From assembly GCA_965213885.1 (NCBI GenBank), contig OZ243919.1, forward strand, positions 2,480,001 to 2,544,000: a stretch of DNA of 64,000 nt, given 5' to 3'. The stretch is from VYFG01 sp965213885 (GTDB taxonomy: Bacteria > Pseudomonadota > Gammaproteobacteria > Arenicellales > Poriferihabitantaceae). This document shows, in pieces, positions 20,813-29,558 of the stretch. The notes below the pieces were generated by a model that was not told the DNA's origin, did no database searches, and saw nothing but the letters and a program-made list of their open reading frames with translations. A program made the position numbers and the translations under genes. Positions within the stretch are counted from its first letter, which is position 1, and each line of letters begins with the position of its first letter.

Positions 20813-21898
20813 ATGCAGCGCACCCTGCGAATCACGGCCCCCGACGACTGGCACCTGCATCTGCGTCAAGGCAGCCTGCTGGCCGCGGCGGTTGGTCATT
20901 CCGCCGCGCGTTTCCGGCGCGCCCTGGTCATGCCCAACCTGGTGCCGCCGGTCACGAGTGTCGTGCACGCCACCAAATACCGAGACGAGATTCTCGCCTG
21001 CCTGCCGCCCGGCAGCGGCTTCGATCCCGTAATGACCCTCTATCTCACGGACCGCACAACCACCGCGATGGCTGCCGAGGCTGCCGACGCGCCCCATGTG
21101 GCGGGATTCAAGCTCTACCCTGCCGGAGCCACCACCCACTCGGATGCCGGCGTGACCTCCATACACCGAGTCATGCCGGTCCTGGAGGCCATGGCCGAAA
21201 AAGGCCTGGTACTGCAGGTGCATGGCGAGGTGACCGACGATCACGTGGATATCTTCGACCGTGAGGCGGTGTTCATCGACCAGGTGCTGGCACCCCTGTG
21301 CCGCGAACTCCCGGAACTCAGGGTGGTGCTCGAACATGTCACCACGGCCGACGGGATCGAGTTTGTCCGGTCAGGCGGCGACAACATCGCCGCCACCCTC
21401 ACCGCCCACCACCTCCTGTACTGCCGCAACGACCTGTTCCGGGGCGGCCTACGGCCGCACTACTACTGCCTGCCCGTGCTGAAGCGCCGGCGGCACCAGG
21501 AGGCGCTGCTCGGGGCGGCCATCAGCGGCAACCCGTCGTTTTTCCTCGGCACCGACAGCGCACCGCACCTGCGGGGACAAAAGGAAAGCGCCTGCGGCTG
21601 CGCCGGCATCTACACCGCGCACGCCGCCCTTGAGCTGTATGCGGAAGTCTTCGACGGCATGAATGCGCTGGACCGCCTGGAAGGTTTCGCCTCGCACTTC
21701 GGGGCGGATTTCTACCGCCTGCCGAGAAACACCGCCGAAGTGATTCTCGAGGACGTCGCCTGGGAGATTCCGGCGTCCTACCCGGTGCCCGGACAGTCCG
21801 GCAGCAACCCGGCCCTGTCGGAGTTCGTGCCGCTCAGGGCCGGTGAAACCGTTGGCTGGCGAATCCGGGAACGGGACGCCGGCGCCGCCGGAGAGTAG
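20813..21898 (+). CDS. pyrC: Dihydroorotase (class II)
   Basis: A 361-residue zinc amidohydrolase that cyclises carbamoyl-aspartate to dihydroorotate in pyrimidine synthesis. DDWHLHLRQG near residue 12 carries the H-x-H metal ligands. KLYPAGATTHSDAGVTS (about 98-114) holds the carboxylated Lys, LQVHGEVTD and VLEHVTT give the remaining His ligands, and GTDSAPH holds the catalytic Asp. Length fits E. coli-type PyrC (348) with a slight C-terminal extension. It lies 22 bases after priA. Confidence 0.94.
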   Translation: MQRTLRITAPDDWHLHLRQGSLLAAAVGHSAARFRRALVMPNLVPPVTSVVHATKYRDEILACLPPGSGFDPVMTLYLTDRTTTAMAAEAADAPHVAGFKLYPAGATTHSDAGVTSIHRVMPVLEAMAEKGLVLQVHGEVTDDHVDIFDREAVFIDQVLAPLCRELPELRVVLEHVTTADGIEFVRSGGDNIAATLTAHHLLYCRNDLFRGGLRPHYYCLPVLKRRRHQEALLGAAISGNPSFFLGTDSAPHLRGQKESACGCAGIYTAHAALELYAEVFDGMNALDRLEGFASHFGADFYRLPRNTAEVILEDVAWEIPASYPVPGQSGSNPALSEFVPLRAGETVGWRIRERDAGAAGE

Positions 21899-21912
21899 GC
21901 GGGCGACCGACC

Positions 21913-23829
21913 TCAGAGCTGCTCAAGCTGCTCCTCGTGGATCCTGATATCGGCATCCGATTTCAGTGTCTCGATAAAGCTCTGGTAGACCTCTTCCCCG
22001 TCGCGGTAGGCGAGCTGCTGCTCCAGCCGTGACCGGGTGTCCGCATCCACGGCTTCTGCATCCCCCGGTGTGACCGCCGTCAGCGCATAGACGACGGCAT
22101 CGCCGTTCGCCAGGACCGTATGTCCGTACACGGGCCACCCGTCCCGGGGCAGGGCGGCGGTGAATACGCTGTCCCCCAGCTGCGTCAGGGCGGGAGGGAT
22201 CAGGTCGCGAATCGTGGGCAGCGTCTCCGCCCGCCACTCGTTCCTGGCCAGCAGGATGTCCCAGGATGCGAGATGGGTCAGATCCTGAACCGACTCTCCT
22301 GCGACTTGTTCCGCCTGCGCACGGGACTTCTTCAGTTTGATTGCAGCGACGATCTCGTCGGCCACCTCCTCGAATTTCCGTGGAGACGACTCCTCGTAAT
22401 CCAGTTTCCGCAGGGCTACCAACCGGTCGAAGCCGAGTTCGACGGCCGGGCTGTTGAGGTTCTCGTCCAGGACATCCGGGCTGAATGCCGCAGCCCGTAC
22501 GGCATCCTCCCCGGCGATGCCGGTGCCCCCATGCCGGGTGAACCAGTCACTGGTCTGTACCGCAAGGCCGGTGGCATCCGCGGCCGGCTCCAGGGATTCC
22601 GGCTGCTCGAAGATCGCGTTGTCGAAAGACTCCACCAGATCGCTGAACATCCGTTCCGCCGCCGCTCTTCGCACTTCCGCGATGACTTCCTCACGCGCCT
22701 CGTCCAGGGGTCGCTGCCGTTCGGCCTGGAGCTCGGTCAGCTTGATGATGTGATAGCCGAACTGGGTTTCCACCGGTCCCCGCAATTCCCCCTCGGCCAT
22801 GCTGAACACCGCATCCTCAAAAGGCTGCACCATCTGGCCCCGGGTAATCACCCCGAGATCACCGCCGTTTCCGGCGGACCCGGCGTCATCGGAGAACTCG
22901 GTGGCCAGTTCGGAAAAATCCGCCCCGCCCCGCGCCCTGGAAAGCACCGTCTCCGCCTCGGCCAGCGCGTCAGGCCTGGCCTCGTCGGTCTCCCCGTCCA
23001 CGCTGATCAGGATATGACTGGCCTTCCTGACTTCCGGTGATTTCAGCCGATCCCTGATCAGCTCGTAGGTCTGCTCGATCTCTTCCTCGGAGGGATCGGC
23101 ATCCGCCGCGAGCGCATCCACGCTCAAGTCGATATACTCCACCCGCATCCTGGCCGGGTTGTAGTACTTCTCGATGTTCGCATCATACTCCGCCCGCGCC
23201 TCGTCGTCGGAGACGGCGAACTCATCCACATAGAGATCGCCCGGAATGACCGCGTACCGGGCTTCGCGGGACTGGTGCTGCAAGGCGATCAACCGGGTAA
23301 TCTCCGGCTCGACCACGAAGGCCGAACCCGCAATGGCGTCAGCAAGCTGCTGAATCATGCCGCCCTGGCGCTCCGTGGCCTCGAATCCCTGGGGGCTCAT
23401 CCCGTTGCTGGCGAGCAGCCGCTCGTACAGCGTCTGATCGAACCTGCCGTCACTCAGGAACGCCTCGTTCTCGCGAATTCTCCTGGCCACTTCCTCATCC
23501 GTCAGCCGGTAGTTGCGCTCCAGGGTGTACTGGCCCAGCAGCCGCGATTCGATGAGATTGTCCAGCACCCGCTGCTGCAGCCCCAGAGTCTGCATCATTT
23601 CCGGCGACAGGCTGCTGCCGAACTGGCTGATCAGGGCCTGGCGCTGGCGCGAGAGCTGGTTCTGGTAGGTATATGCGCCGATCTCCTCCCCGTTGACGGA
23701 AGCCACCGGAATCTCGCTGCCGCCCTCGAGATACGAGCCGATTCCCCACAAGGCGAATGTCAGCACAATGAGGCCGATGACGATGCCCGAAATCCAGCCC
23801 TTGGATCCTTCTCTGATTGCAGTGAGCAT
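21913..23829 (-). CDS. ppiD: Periplasmic folding chaperone / peptidyl-prolyl isomerase PpiD
   Basis: A 638-residue membrane-anchored protein. One N-terminal helix (about residues 11-34, GWISGIVIGLIVLTFALWGI) is followed by a SurA-like chaperone domain (about 35-200). A parvulin domain begins near 265 (RKASHILISVDG) and ends around 365 (FGYHIIKL), and a second SurA-type C-terminal region follows. PpiD assists outer-membrane and secreted proteins as they leave the Sec translocon. It lies downstream of hupB and two tRNAs, as in many gammaproteobacteria, separated by a terminator. Confidence 0.92.
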   Translation of the reverse strand: MLTAIREGSKGWISGIVIGLIVLTFALWGIGSYLEGGSEIPVASVNGEEIGAYTYQNQLSRQRQALISQFGSSLSPEMMQTLGLQQRVLDNLIESRLLGQYTLERNYRLTDEEVARRIRENEAFLSDGRFDQTLYERLLASNGMSPQGFEATERQGGMIQQLADAIAGSAFVVEPEITRLIALQHQSREARYAVIPGDLYVDEFAVSDDEARAEYDANIEKYYNPARMRVEYIDLSVDALAADADPSEEEIEQTYELIRDRLKSPEVRKASHILISVDGETDEARPDALAEAETVLSRARGGADFSELATEFSDDAGSAGNGGDLGVITRGQMVQPFEDAVFSMAEGELRGPVETQFGYHIIKLTELQAERQRPLDEAREEVIAEVRRAAAERMFSDLVESFDNAIFEQPESLEPAADATGLAVQTSDWFTRHGGTGIAGEDAVRAAAFSPDVLDENLNSPAVELGFDRLVALRKLDYEESSPRKFEEVADEIVAAIKLKKSRAQAEQVAGESVQDLTHLASWDILLARNEWRAETLPTIRDLIPPALTQLGDSVFTAALPRDGWPVYGHTVLANGDAVVYALTAVTPGDAEAVDADTRSRLEQQLAYRDGEEVYQSFIETLKSDADIRIHEEQLEQL

Positions 23830-23976
23830 GGCTTGTTCGATTGGTCAGTTGTTTCCTGGAGGCGGTGATTCTATCGCATGCTTGCGGTATCACGCAGCGG
23901 AATCCTGGTCCGGATGGGAACCGCAGCGGGTTCGGCTATCCCGGTCCCGCGAGGCAGGCGGGTGATCTACGACAAC

Positions 23977-24009
23977 GAAAACGCGGGACCAGAAGAGACT
24001 GATCCCGCG
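23977..24009 (-). terminator. Intrinsic terminator after tRNA-Asp
   Basis: Minus strand: stem CGCGGGATCAG / CTGGTCCCGCG with one mismatch and a 6-base loop, followed by TTTTC. It would end the hupB / tRNA-Val / tRNA-Asp transcript. Confidence 0.75.
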
Positions 24010-24021
24010 CTTCGGTGAAAT

Positions 24022-24098
24022 TGGCGGAGCGGACGGGGCTCGAACCCGCGACCCCCGGCGTGACAGGCCGGTATTCTAACCAACTGAACTACCGCTCC
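24022..24098 (-). tRNA. tRNA-Asp(GTC)
   Basis: 77-nt cloverleaf on the minus strand: acceptor GGAGCGG, anticodon loop CTGTCAC (GTC), T-loop GGTTCGAGCC, encoded CCA. Confidence 0.96.
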
Positions 24099-24104
24099 AG
24101 TGGT

Positions 24105-24180
24105 TGGTGGGCGCTGCAGGGATCGAACCTGCGACCCTCGCCTTGTAAGGGCGATGCTCTCCCAGCTGAGCTAAGCGCCC
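24105..24180 (-). tRNA. tRNA-Val(TAC)
   Basis: 76-nt cloverleaf on the minus strand: acceptor GGGCGCT, D-arm AGCTCAGCTGGGAGA, anticodon loop CTTACAA (TAC), encoded CCA. It begins 12 bases after the hupB stop, so it is probably co-transcribed with hupB. Confidence 0.96.
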
Positions 24181-24192
24181 CGGAAAAGCGCG

Positions 24193-24465
24193 CTAGTTTA
24201 CGGCATCCTTCAGGCCTTTTCCAGCCTTGAACTTCGGCACCCGGGTGGCAGCAATACTGATGGTTTCGCCGGTTCGGGGATTCCGTCCGGAGCGCGCAGC
24301 GCGATCGCTCACGGAGAATGTGCCAAACCCTACCAGAGACACGGTGTCTCCACCTGCAAGGGCTTTGCTGATGGCTTCAAAAGTGGCGTCCACGGCAGAG
24401 GCTGCGTCGGATTTCGTCAGGCTGGCGCTGTCAGCGACAGCATCAATCAATTCGGCTTTGTTCAT
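24193..24465 (-). CDS. hupB: DNA-binding protein HU-beta
   Basis: A 90-residue nucleoid protein that bends DNA as a dimer. MNKAELIDAVADSASLTKSDA is the dimerisation helix pair. VSLVGFGTFSVSDRAARSG leads into the DNA-wrapping arm (RNPRTGE) with the intercalating proline, and the end is FKAGKGLKDAVN. All match HupB. GAGGA sits 11 bases before the ATG. It lies downstream of lon on the same strand, the standard gammaproteobacterial order. Confidence 0.96.
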   Translation of the reverse strand: MNKAELIDAVADSASLTKSDAASAVDATFEAISKALAGGDTVSLVGFGTFSVSDRAARSGRNPRTGETISIAATRVPKFKAGKGLKDAVN

Positions 24466-24479
24466 GAGTTTGAATGTCC

Positions 24480-24519
24480 TCGACTTACGGTTGATGTTGA
24501 ATCGACGTTATGGTTGATG
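24480..24519. repeat. Imperfect direct repeat in hupB leader
   Basis: TCGACTTACGGTTGATG (24480-24496) and TCGACGTTATGGTTGATG (24502-24519) repeat in direct orientation immediately upstream of hupB. They could be an operator. The rest of the 404-bp lon-hupB gap (24466-24869) shows no gene. Confidence 0.45.
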
Positions 24520-24869
24520 ATTGGATTTGCAATACAAAAATTGCCCGGGGTGCGTTGGTCAGCCGTCAAGGCCCGGCAGTTCATTTTGCTATGTGAATCT
24601 GGGGCCCGAACGGCCCCGCCTGCACGATTATCCGCCGTGGGAATCAGAAAGATTATCCGGACATTCAGTGATCATAATCAAACATCCAGAGGCAATGCAA
24701 CCGGACTTTGTCCTGTCGGCGTCCCGGGCATCGTGGTGCTTTAGCTGCCGTCCCTGGTATGCAAAATGCCCGGGCGACTCCAATCTGGATGCACATCCCG
24801 ATCTATCTTTCTGATCACAATGGCACAATTTTCCGGGAACACACCAGGCTCATCGAATCCGGAAGGACC

Positions 24870-27320
24870 CTAATGGGCCGTCAGGCCCGTCGCGGCGTCC
24901 TCCTTGCCCTTGGTGGCTGATTCTCCGGGCGTGGGGCGGTCGGTTTCGGCGGCAGGCGCCGGCACCCTTTCCAGCGTCAGCCCGATCACCTCGTCGATCC
25001 ATTTGACCGGCTGGATTTCGATCTCCTGGGTGATATTCTCCGGAATCTCTTCCAGGTCGCGGTTGTTTTCGTGGGGAATCAGCACCCGTTTGACGCCGGC
25101 ACGATGCGCGGCCAGCAGTTTTTCCTTCAGCCCCCCGATGGGCAGCACCTCTCCGCGCAGGGTGATCTCTCCGGTCATGCCCACATCGGACTTGACCGGT
25201 ATCCCGGTCAGTGCCGACACGATGGCGGTGCACATGCCGATGCCCGCACTCGGCCCGTCCTTGGGTGTGGCGCCTTCCGGGACATGAATGTGGACGTCCT
25301 GCTTCTGATGGAAATCCGGATCGATGCCCCACTGCCTGGACCGACTGCGCACCACGCTGATCGCTGCGGTGATGGATTCCTGCATGACATCGCCAAGCTT
25401 CCCGGTGAACACATGCTTGCCCTTGCCGGGCATCACCACGGTTTCGATCGTCAGTAGTTCCCCGCCCACTTCCGTCCAGGCAAGACCGGTAACCTGGCCG
25501 ATCTTGTTTTCCTTCTCGATACCGCTCTTGCGGAATCGCCTGACGCCCAGGTACTGGTCCAGGTTCCCGGAGGCGGCCGTGACATGCTTGAGGCCCTTGT
25601 CGAGCAGCAGTTCCTTGACCACCTTGCGGCAGATCTTCGAAATCTCCCGTTCCAGGTTCCGCACCCCCGCCTCCCGGGTGTAGTAGGCGATGATGTCATG
25701 AATCACCGAATTCTCGATGGTGATCTCCCTATCCTTCAGTCCGTTGTTCCGGAACTGCTTGGGCAACAGGTAGCGATGGGCGATTTCCACCTTCTCCTGC
25801 TCGGTGTAGCCCGAAATGCGGATGACTTCCATGCGGTCAAGCAGCGGGCTTGGAATATTGAGGGTGTTTGCGGTGGCGATGAACATGACGTCCGACAGGT
25901 CGTATTCCACCTCGAGATAATGATCGCCAAAGCTGTGATTCTGTTCCGGGTCCAGCACCTCCAGCAGCGCCGACGAGGGGTCGCCCCGGAAATCCATGGA
26001 CATCTTGTCCACTTCGTCGAGCATGAACAGGGGGTTGTTCGTCTTCACCTTCGCCAGGTTCTGGATGATCTTGCCGGGCATGGACCCGATATAGGTCCGC
26101 CTGTGGCCGCGTATTTCCGCCTCGTCCCGCACGCCGCCCAGGGACATGCGGATGAACTTCCGGTTGGTGGCCCGGGCGATCGACTGTCCAAGCGAGGTCT
26201 TGCCGACCCCGGGGGGGCCCACCAGGCAGAGGATCGCGGCCTTGGATTTCTTGACCCGCTGCTGCACTGCCAGGTACTCCAGGATGCGCTCCTTGACCTT
26301 CTCCAAGCCGTAATGGTCATCGTCCAGGATCTTCTCCGCCTTGGCCAGGTTGCGGGAAATCCGGCTCTGCTTCTTCCATGGCAATGAAATCAGCCAGTCG
26401 ATATAGTTGCGCACCACGGTGGCTTCCGCTGACATCGGGGACATCATCTTCAGCTTCTTGAGTTCACCGTCAGCCTTCTCCTGGGCCTCTCCGGACATGC
26501 CAGCTTCCTTGATCTTCCGGGCCAGGTCGTCGGTTTCATTGGGCACCTCGTCCATGTCTCCCAGTTCCTTCTGGATCGCCTTCATCTGCTCGTTCAGATA
26601 ATACTCGCGCTGGCTCTTCTCCATCTGTTTCTTGACCCGGCTGCGAATCCGCTTTTCCACTTCCAGCAGATCGATTTCCGAATCCATCACCCCGAGGATG
26701 TGTTCCAGCCGTTCGGTGACGGTGAGCAATTCCAGGATTTTCTGCTTTTCCTCGTTCTTCAGATTCAGGTGGGCCGCGATGGTATCACCGATGCGCCCGG
26801 CATCTTCGATGCCGGTCAGCGAGGTCAGGATTTCCGGCGGAATCTTGGCGTTCAGCTTGACGTACTTCTCGAACTCCGAAACCACCGTGCCGGCCAGCAC
26901 TCCCAGCTCACGGCTCTGCTCCTCGGAGTCATCGATGGGCAGTGTGGCACAGACAATGGCCTCGTCCTCGTTCTCCGGGTCAATGCCGAAACTGTGGATT
27001 CGGGCGCGCTGCGTCCCCTCCACCAGGACCTTGACCGTTCCATCCGGCATTTTCAGCATCTGCAGGATGGTCGCGATGGTCCCCATCTGGTAGATGTCCT
27101 CCGGGGCCGGGTTGTCTTGGGTGGCATCCCGCTGTGCGGACAGGAGGATGTTCTTTTCCGACTCCATGGCGATTTCCAGGGCTCGGATGGAGCGGGCCCG
27201 TCCCACGAACAGCGGTATCACCATATGGGGAAACACCACCACATCCCGCAGGGGCAGGAGGGGCAGTTGCAGCAGATCGGAACTCGGGGGATTGTCGTTG
27301 CTAACCATAATGGGTCTCAT
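24870..27320 (-). CDS. lon: ATP-dependent protease Lon
   Basis: An 816-residue AAA+ serine protease that degrades damaged and regulatory proteins in the cytoplasm. The N-terminal substrate-binding LON domain starts LPLLPLRDVVVFPH. Walker A is GPPGVGKTSLGQ (about 366-377) and Walker B is FMLDEVDKM. The protease domain carries the Ser-Lys dyad in PKDGPSAGIGM (Ser about 690) and GGLKEKLLAAHRAG. The C-terminus is slightly longer and Pro/Thr-rich compared with E. coli (784). ATG 27308 (residue 5) is an equally possible start. clpX lies 180 bases upstream on the same strand. Confidence 0.96.
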   Translation of the reverse strand: MRPIMVSNDNPPSSDLLQLPLLPLRDVVVFPHMVIPLFVGRARSIRALEIAMESEKNILLSAQRDATQDNPAPEDIYQMGTIATILQMLKMPDGTVKVLVEGTQRARIHSFGIDPENEDEAIVCATLPIDDSEEQSRELGVLAGTVVSEFEKYVKLNAKIPPEILTSLTGIEDAGRIGDTIAAHLNLKNEEKQKILELLTVTERLEHILGVMDSEIDLLEVEKRIRSRVKKQMEKSQREYYLNEQMKAIQKELGDMDEVPNETDDLARKIKEAGMSGEAQEKADGELKKLKMMSPMSAEATVVRNYIDWLISLPWKKQSRISRNLAKAEKILDDDHYGLEKVKERILEYLAVQQRVKKSKAAILCLVGPPGVGKTSLGQSIARATNRKFIRMSLGGVRDEAEIRGHRRTYIGSMPGKIIQNLAKVKTNNPLFMLDEVDKMSMDFRGDPSSALLEVLDPEQNHSFGDHYLEVEYDLSDVMFIATANTLNIPSPLLDRMEVIRISGYTEQEKVEIAHRYLLPKQFRNNGLKDREITIENSVIHDIIAYYTREAGVRNLEREISKICRKVVKELLLDKGLKHVTAASGNLDQYLGVRRFRKSGIEKENKIGQVTGLAWTEVGGELLTIETVVMPGKGKHVFTGKLGDVMQESITAAISVVRSRSRQWGIDPDFHQKQDVHIHVPEGATPKDGPSAGIGMCTAIVSALTGIPVKSDVGMTGEITLRGEVLPIGGLKEKLLAAHRAGVKRVLIPHENNRDLEEIPENITQEIEIQPVKWIDEVIGLTLERVPAPAAETDRPTPGESATKGKEDAATGLTAH

Positions 27321-27396
27321 CTCATGCTGGCCGCCCCACGATACCGGGGTGGTCCCGGCGGACGGCGGCCAAGGCAGATACAGTCAATTGTCATTA

Positions 27397-27425
27397 ATAA
27401 TGAAGGCGGAATAGGCGGTTTGCAA
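27397..27425 (-). promoter_or_regulatory. lon: Candidate lon promoter
   Basis: Minus strand: TTGCAA (27420-27425), 17-bp spacer, CATTAT (27397-27402) in the clpX-lon gap. The -35 is embedded in CTTGCAA, which also resembles a heat-shock -35, but the matching CCCCAT element is degenerate. Confidence 0.4.
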
Positions 27426-27499
27426 GCGCAATGCGTGCCGCGCCCCCAGCCGCTTCCCGGCAGGCAGGCCGGGTGCCGGGGTGGACTGGCTCGCGGGAA

Positions 27500-28777
27500 T
27501 CAGGACGACACCGCGGCGCGCTCGGCTTCCTCCTCCTCGTACACATACAGGGGTCGCGCACCTTCGGTGATCACCGAGCCGTCGACGATCACCTTCTTCA
27601 CCCCCTCGATGGACGGCAGTTCGTACATCGTCTCCAGCAGCGCGTTTTCCAGAATGGAACGCAGCCCCCTTGCACCGGCCTTGCGGTCCATGGCCTTGAC
27701 CGCCACCTGCCTCAGGGCATCATCCCGGAACTCCAGGCTGACGCCCTCGAGCTTGAAGAGTTTCTGATATTGCTTGGTCAGGGCGTTCTTCGGTTCCGTC
27801 AGGATTCGGACCAGGGCATCCTCATCCAGTTCCTCCAGGGTGGCCACCACCGGCAGGCGGCCGATGAATTCCGGTATCAGGCCATACTTGATCAGGTCTT
27901 CCGGCTCCAGTTGCTGCAGCAGCTCGCTGGTGCGCTCGTCGGCGGACTTCTCCTTGATATCGGCACCGAACCCGATGCCCGATTTCTCGGTCCGCTCCTG
28001 GATCACCTTTTCCATGCCGGCAAACGCGCCGCCGCAGATAAAGAGGATGTTGCTGGTATTGACCTGGAGGAACTCCTGTTGCGGGTGCTTGCGGCCGCCC
28101 TGGGGAGGGATCGAGGCCACCGTGCCCTCGATCAGTTTCAGGAGCGCCTGCTGCACCCCTTCCCCGGACACGTCCCGGGTGATGGAAGGGTTGTCCGACT
28201 TGCGGGATATCTTGTCGATCTCGTCGATATAGACGATGCCGATCTGCGCGCGCTCGATCTCGTAGTCGCAGGTCTGCAACAGCTTCTGGATGATGTTCTC
28301 CACATCCTCGCCCACGTAGCCGGCCTCGGTCAGGGTGGTGGCGTCGGCGATGGTGAACGGCACATTGAGCTGCCTGGCCAAGGTTTCCGCAAGCAGGGTC
28401 TTGCCGGAGCCGGTGGGCCCGATCAGCAGGATGTTGCTCTTGGAAATCTCCACCTCGGAGACGGCTTCCTCGTTCTCGATCCGCTTGTAGTGGTTGTACA
28501 CCGCCACGGAAAGGGTCTTCTTGGCGCGCTGCTGGCCAATGACGTAATCGTCGAGTATGGCGTGGATTTCCTGGGGGCTGGGGAAATTCCCGGAACTGGC
28601 CTGTTGGGCCGAGTCGGTGGTGGTTTCCTCACGGATGATCTCGTTGCAGAGATCGACGCATTCATCGCAAATGAAAACCGATGGGCCCGCGATGAGTTTG
28701 CGGACTTCATGCTGGCTCTTGCCGCAAAACGAACAGTAGAGGAGTTTCTCCCCCTTGGTTGATTTCTCGTCAGACAT
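27500..28777 (-). CDS. clpX: ATP-dependent Clp protease ATP-binding subunit ClpX
   Basis: A 425-residue AAA+ unfoldase that feeds substrates to ClpP. The N-terminal zinc domain has the four Cys in CSFCGK and FICDECVDLC. Walker A is GPTGSGKTLLAE and Walker B is IVYIDEIDK. The IGF loop that docks to ClpP is seen in KSGIGFGAD. I start at ATG 28777 (MSDEKSTKGEK); the reading frame extends 21 codons further but those residues are not family-like. The same-strand order tig-clpP-clpX-lon is conserved. Confidence 0.96.
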   Translation of the reverse strand: MSDEKSTKGEKLLYCSFCGKSQHEVRKLIAGPSVFICDECVDLCNEIIREETTTDSAQQASSGNFPSPQEIHAILDDYVIGQQRAKKTLSVAVYNHYKRIENEEAVSEVEISKSNILLIGPTGSGKTLLAETLARQLNVPFTIADATTLTEAGYVGEDVENIIQKLLQTCDYEIERAQIGIVYIDEIDKISRKSDNPSITRDVSGEGVQQALLKLIEGTVASIPPQGGRKHPQQEFLQVNTSNILFICGGAFAGMEKVIQERTEKSGIGFGADIKEKSADERTSELLQQLEPEDLIKYGLIPEFIGRLPVVATLEELDEDALVRILTEPKNALTKQYQKLFKLEGVSLEFRDDALRQVAVKAMDRKAGARGLRSILENALLETMYELPSIEGVKKVIVDGSVITEGARPLYVYEEEEAERAAVSS

Positions 28778-28908
28778 ACCTGCCGGGCCGTCGGGCCCAT
28801 TCACCCCGGTGACCGGAAGTATAGAGGAAAAGATCGGCAATGTAGATGAAAATGCACATGAATGCCGAGAATCCCGTCAGTGGGCCGAAGGGGTCTTCAG
28901 CCCCGCTT

Positions 28909-29532
28909 TCAGTCCCGCTTGGAAAGCACCGAATCGATGATGCCGTATTCCTGCGCCGCTTCGGCACTCATGAAGTTGTCCCGGTCCGTGTCCTCCCTGA
29001 TCGCGTCAATGGGCTTGCCCGTGTGATCGGAAAGAATCCGGTTGAGCCGGTCGCGGGTGCTGAGAATCTCGCGGGTGTGAATCTCGATGTCCGTGGCCTG
29101 GCCCTGGGAGCCCCCCAGGGGCTGATGGATCATCACCCGCGAATGCGGAAGCGCGTGGCGCTTGCCGGGATGGCCGCCCGCCAGGATGATGGCGCCCATG
29201 CTGGCGGCCTGGCCCACGCAGACGGTACTCACGTCGGGCCGGATGAACTGCATGGTGTCGTAGATCGACAGTCCCGAGGTGACCATCCCACCGGGCGTGT
29301 TGATGTAGAGGGAGATGTCCTTTTCCGGGTTCTCCGATTCAAGGAACAGCAGCTGGGCGACGATCAGGTTGGCCATGTGGTCCTCCACCTGTCCCACCAT
29401 AAAAATCACCCGCTCCTTGAGCAGCCGGGAATAGATATCGTAGGCGCGCTCTCCACGCCCGGTGGTTTCCACGACCATGGGAACCAGGCCCAGGGCTTGC
29501 GTGTCGCGATCTGTCATTGTCGGTTCGCTCAT
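28909..29532 (-). CDS. clpP: ATP-dependent Clp protease proteolytic subunit ClpP
   Basis: A 207-residue serine peptidase forming the double-heptamer barrel partnered with ClpX. Catalytic Ser lies in VGQAASMGAIILAGG (about residue 110), His in MIHQPLGG (about 135) and Asp follows in the TDRDNF stretch (about 184). A short propeptide before ALGLVPMVVE is typical. It lies between tig (26 bases upstream) and clpX (131 bases downstream). Confidence 0.97.
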   Translation of the reverse strand: MSEPTMTDRDTQALGLVPMVVETTGRGERAYDIYSRLLKERVIFMVGQVEDHMANLIVAQLLFLESENPEKDISLYINTPGGMVTSGLSIYDTMQFIRPDVSTVCVGQAASMGAIILAGGHPGKRHALPHSRVMIHQPLGGSQGQATDIEIHTREILSTRDRLNRILSDHTGKPIDAIREDTDRDNFMSAEAAQEYGIIDSVLSKRD

Positions 29533-29558
29533 GGTTGGACGCCTTGCCGTGTCCGGGA

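Noticed and set aside
19150..20835. 561-residue minus-strand frame opposite priA
   Set aside because: Shadow of priA; His/Gln/Gly-rich with no domain signature.
24536..24776. Two GCCCGGG-containing segments as terminators in the lon-hupB gap
   Set aside because: The palindromes have no room for a loop and are not followed by a proper T run on the transcribed strand.
26700..28762. Plus-strand frames of 355 and 443 residues opposite lon and clpX
   Set aside because: Mirror frames of conserved genes; low-complexity content and no homology recognised.
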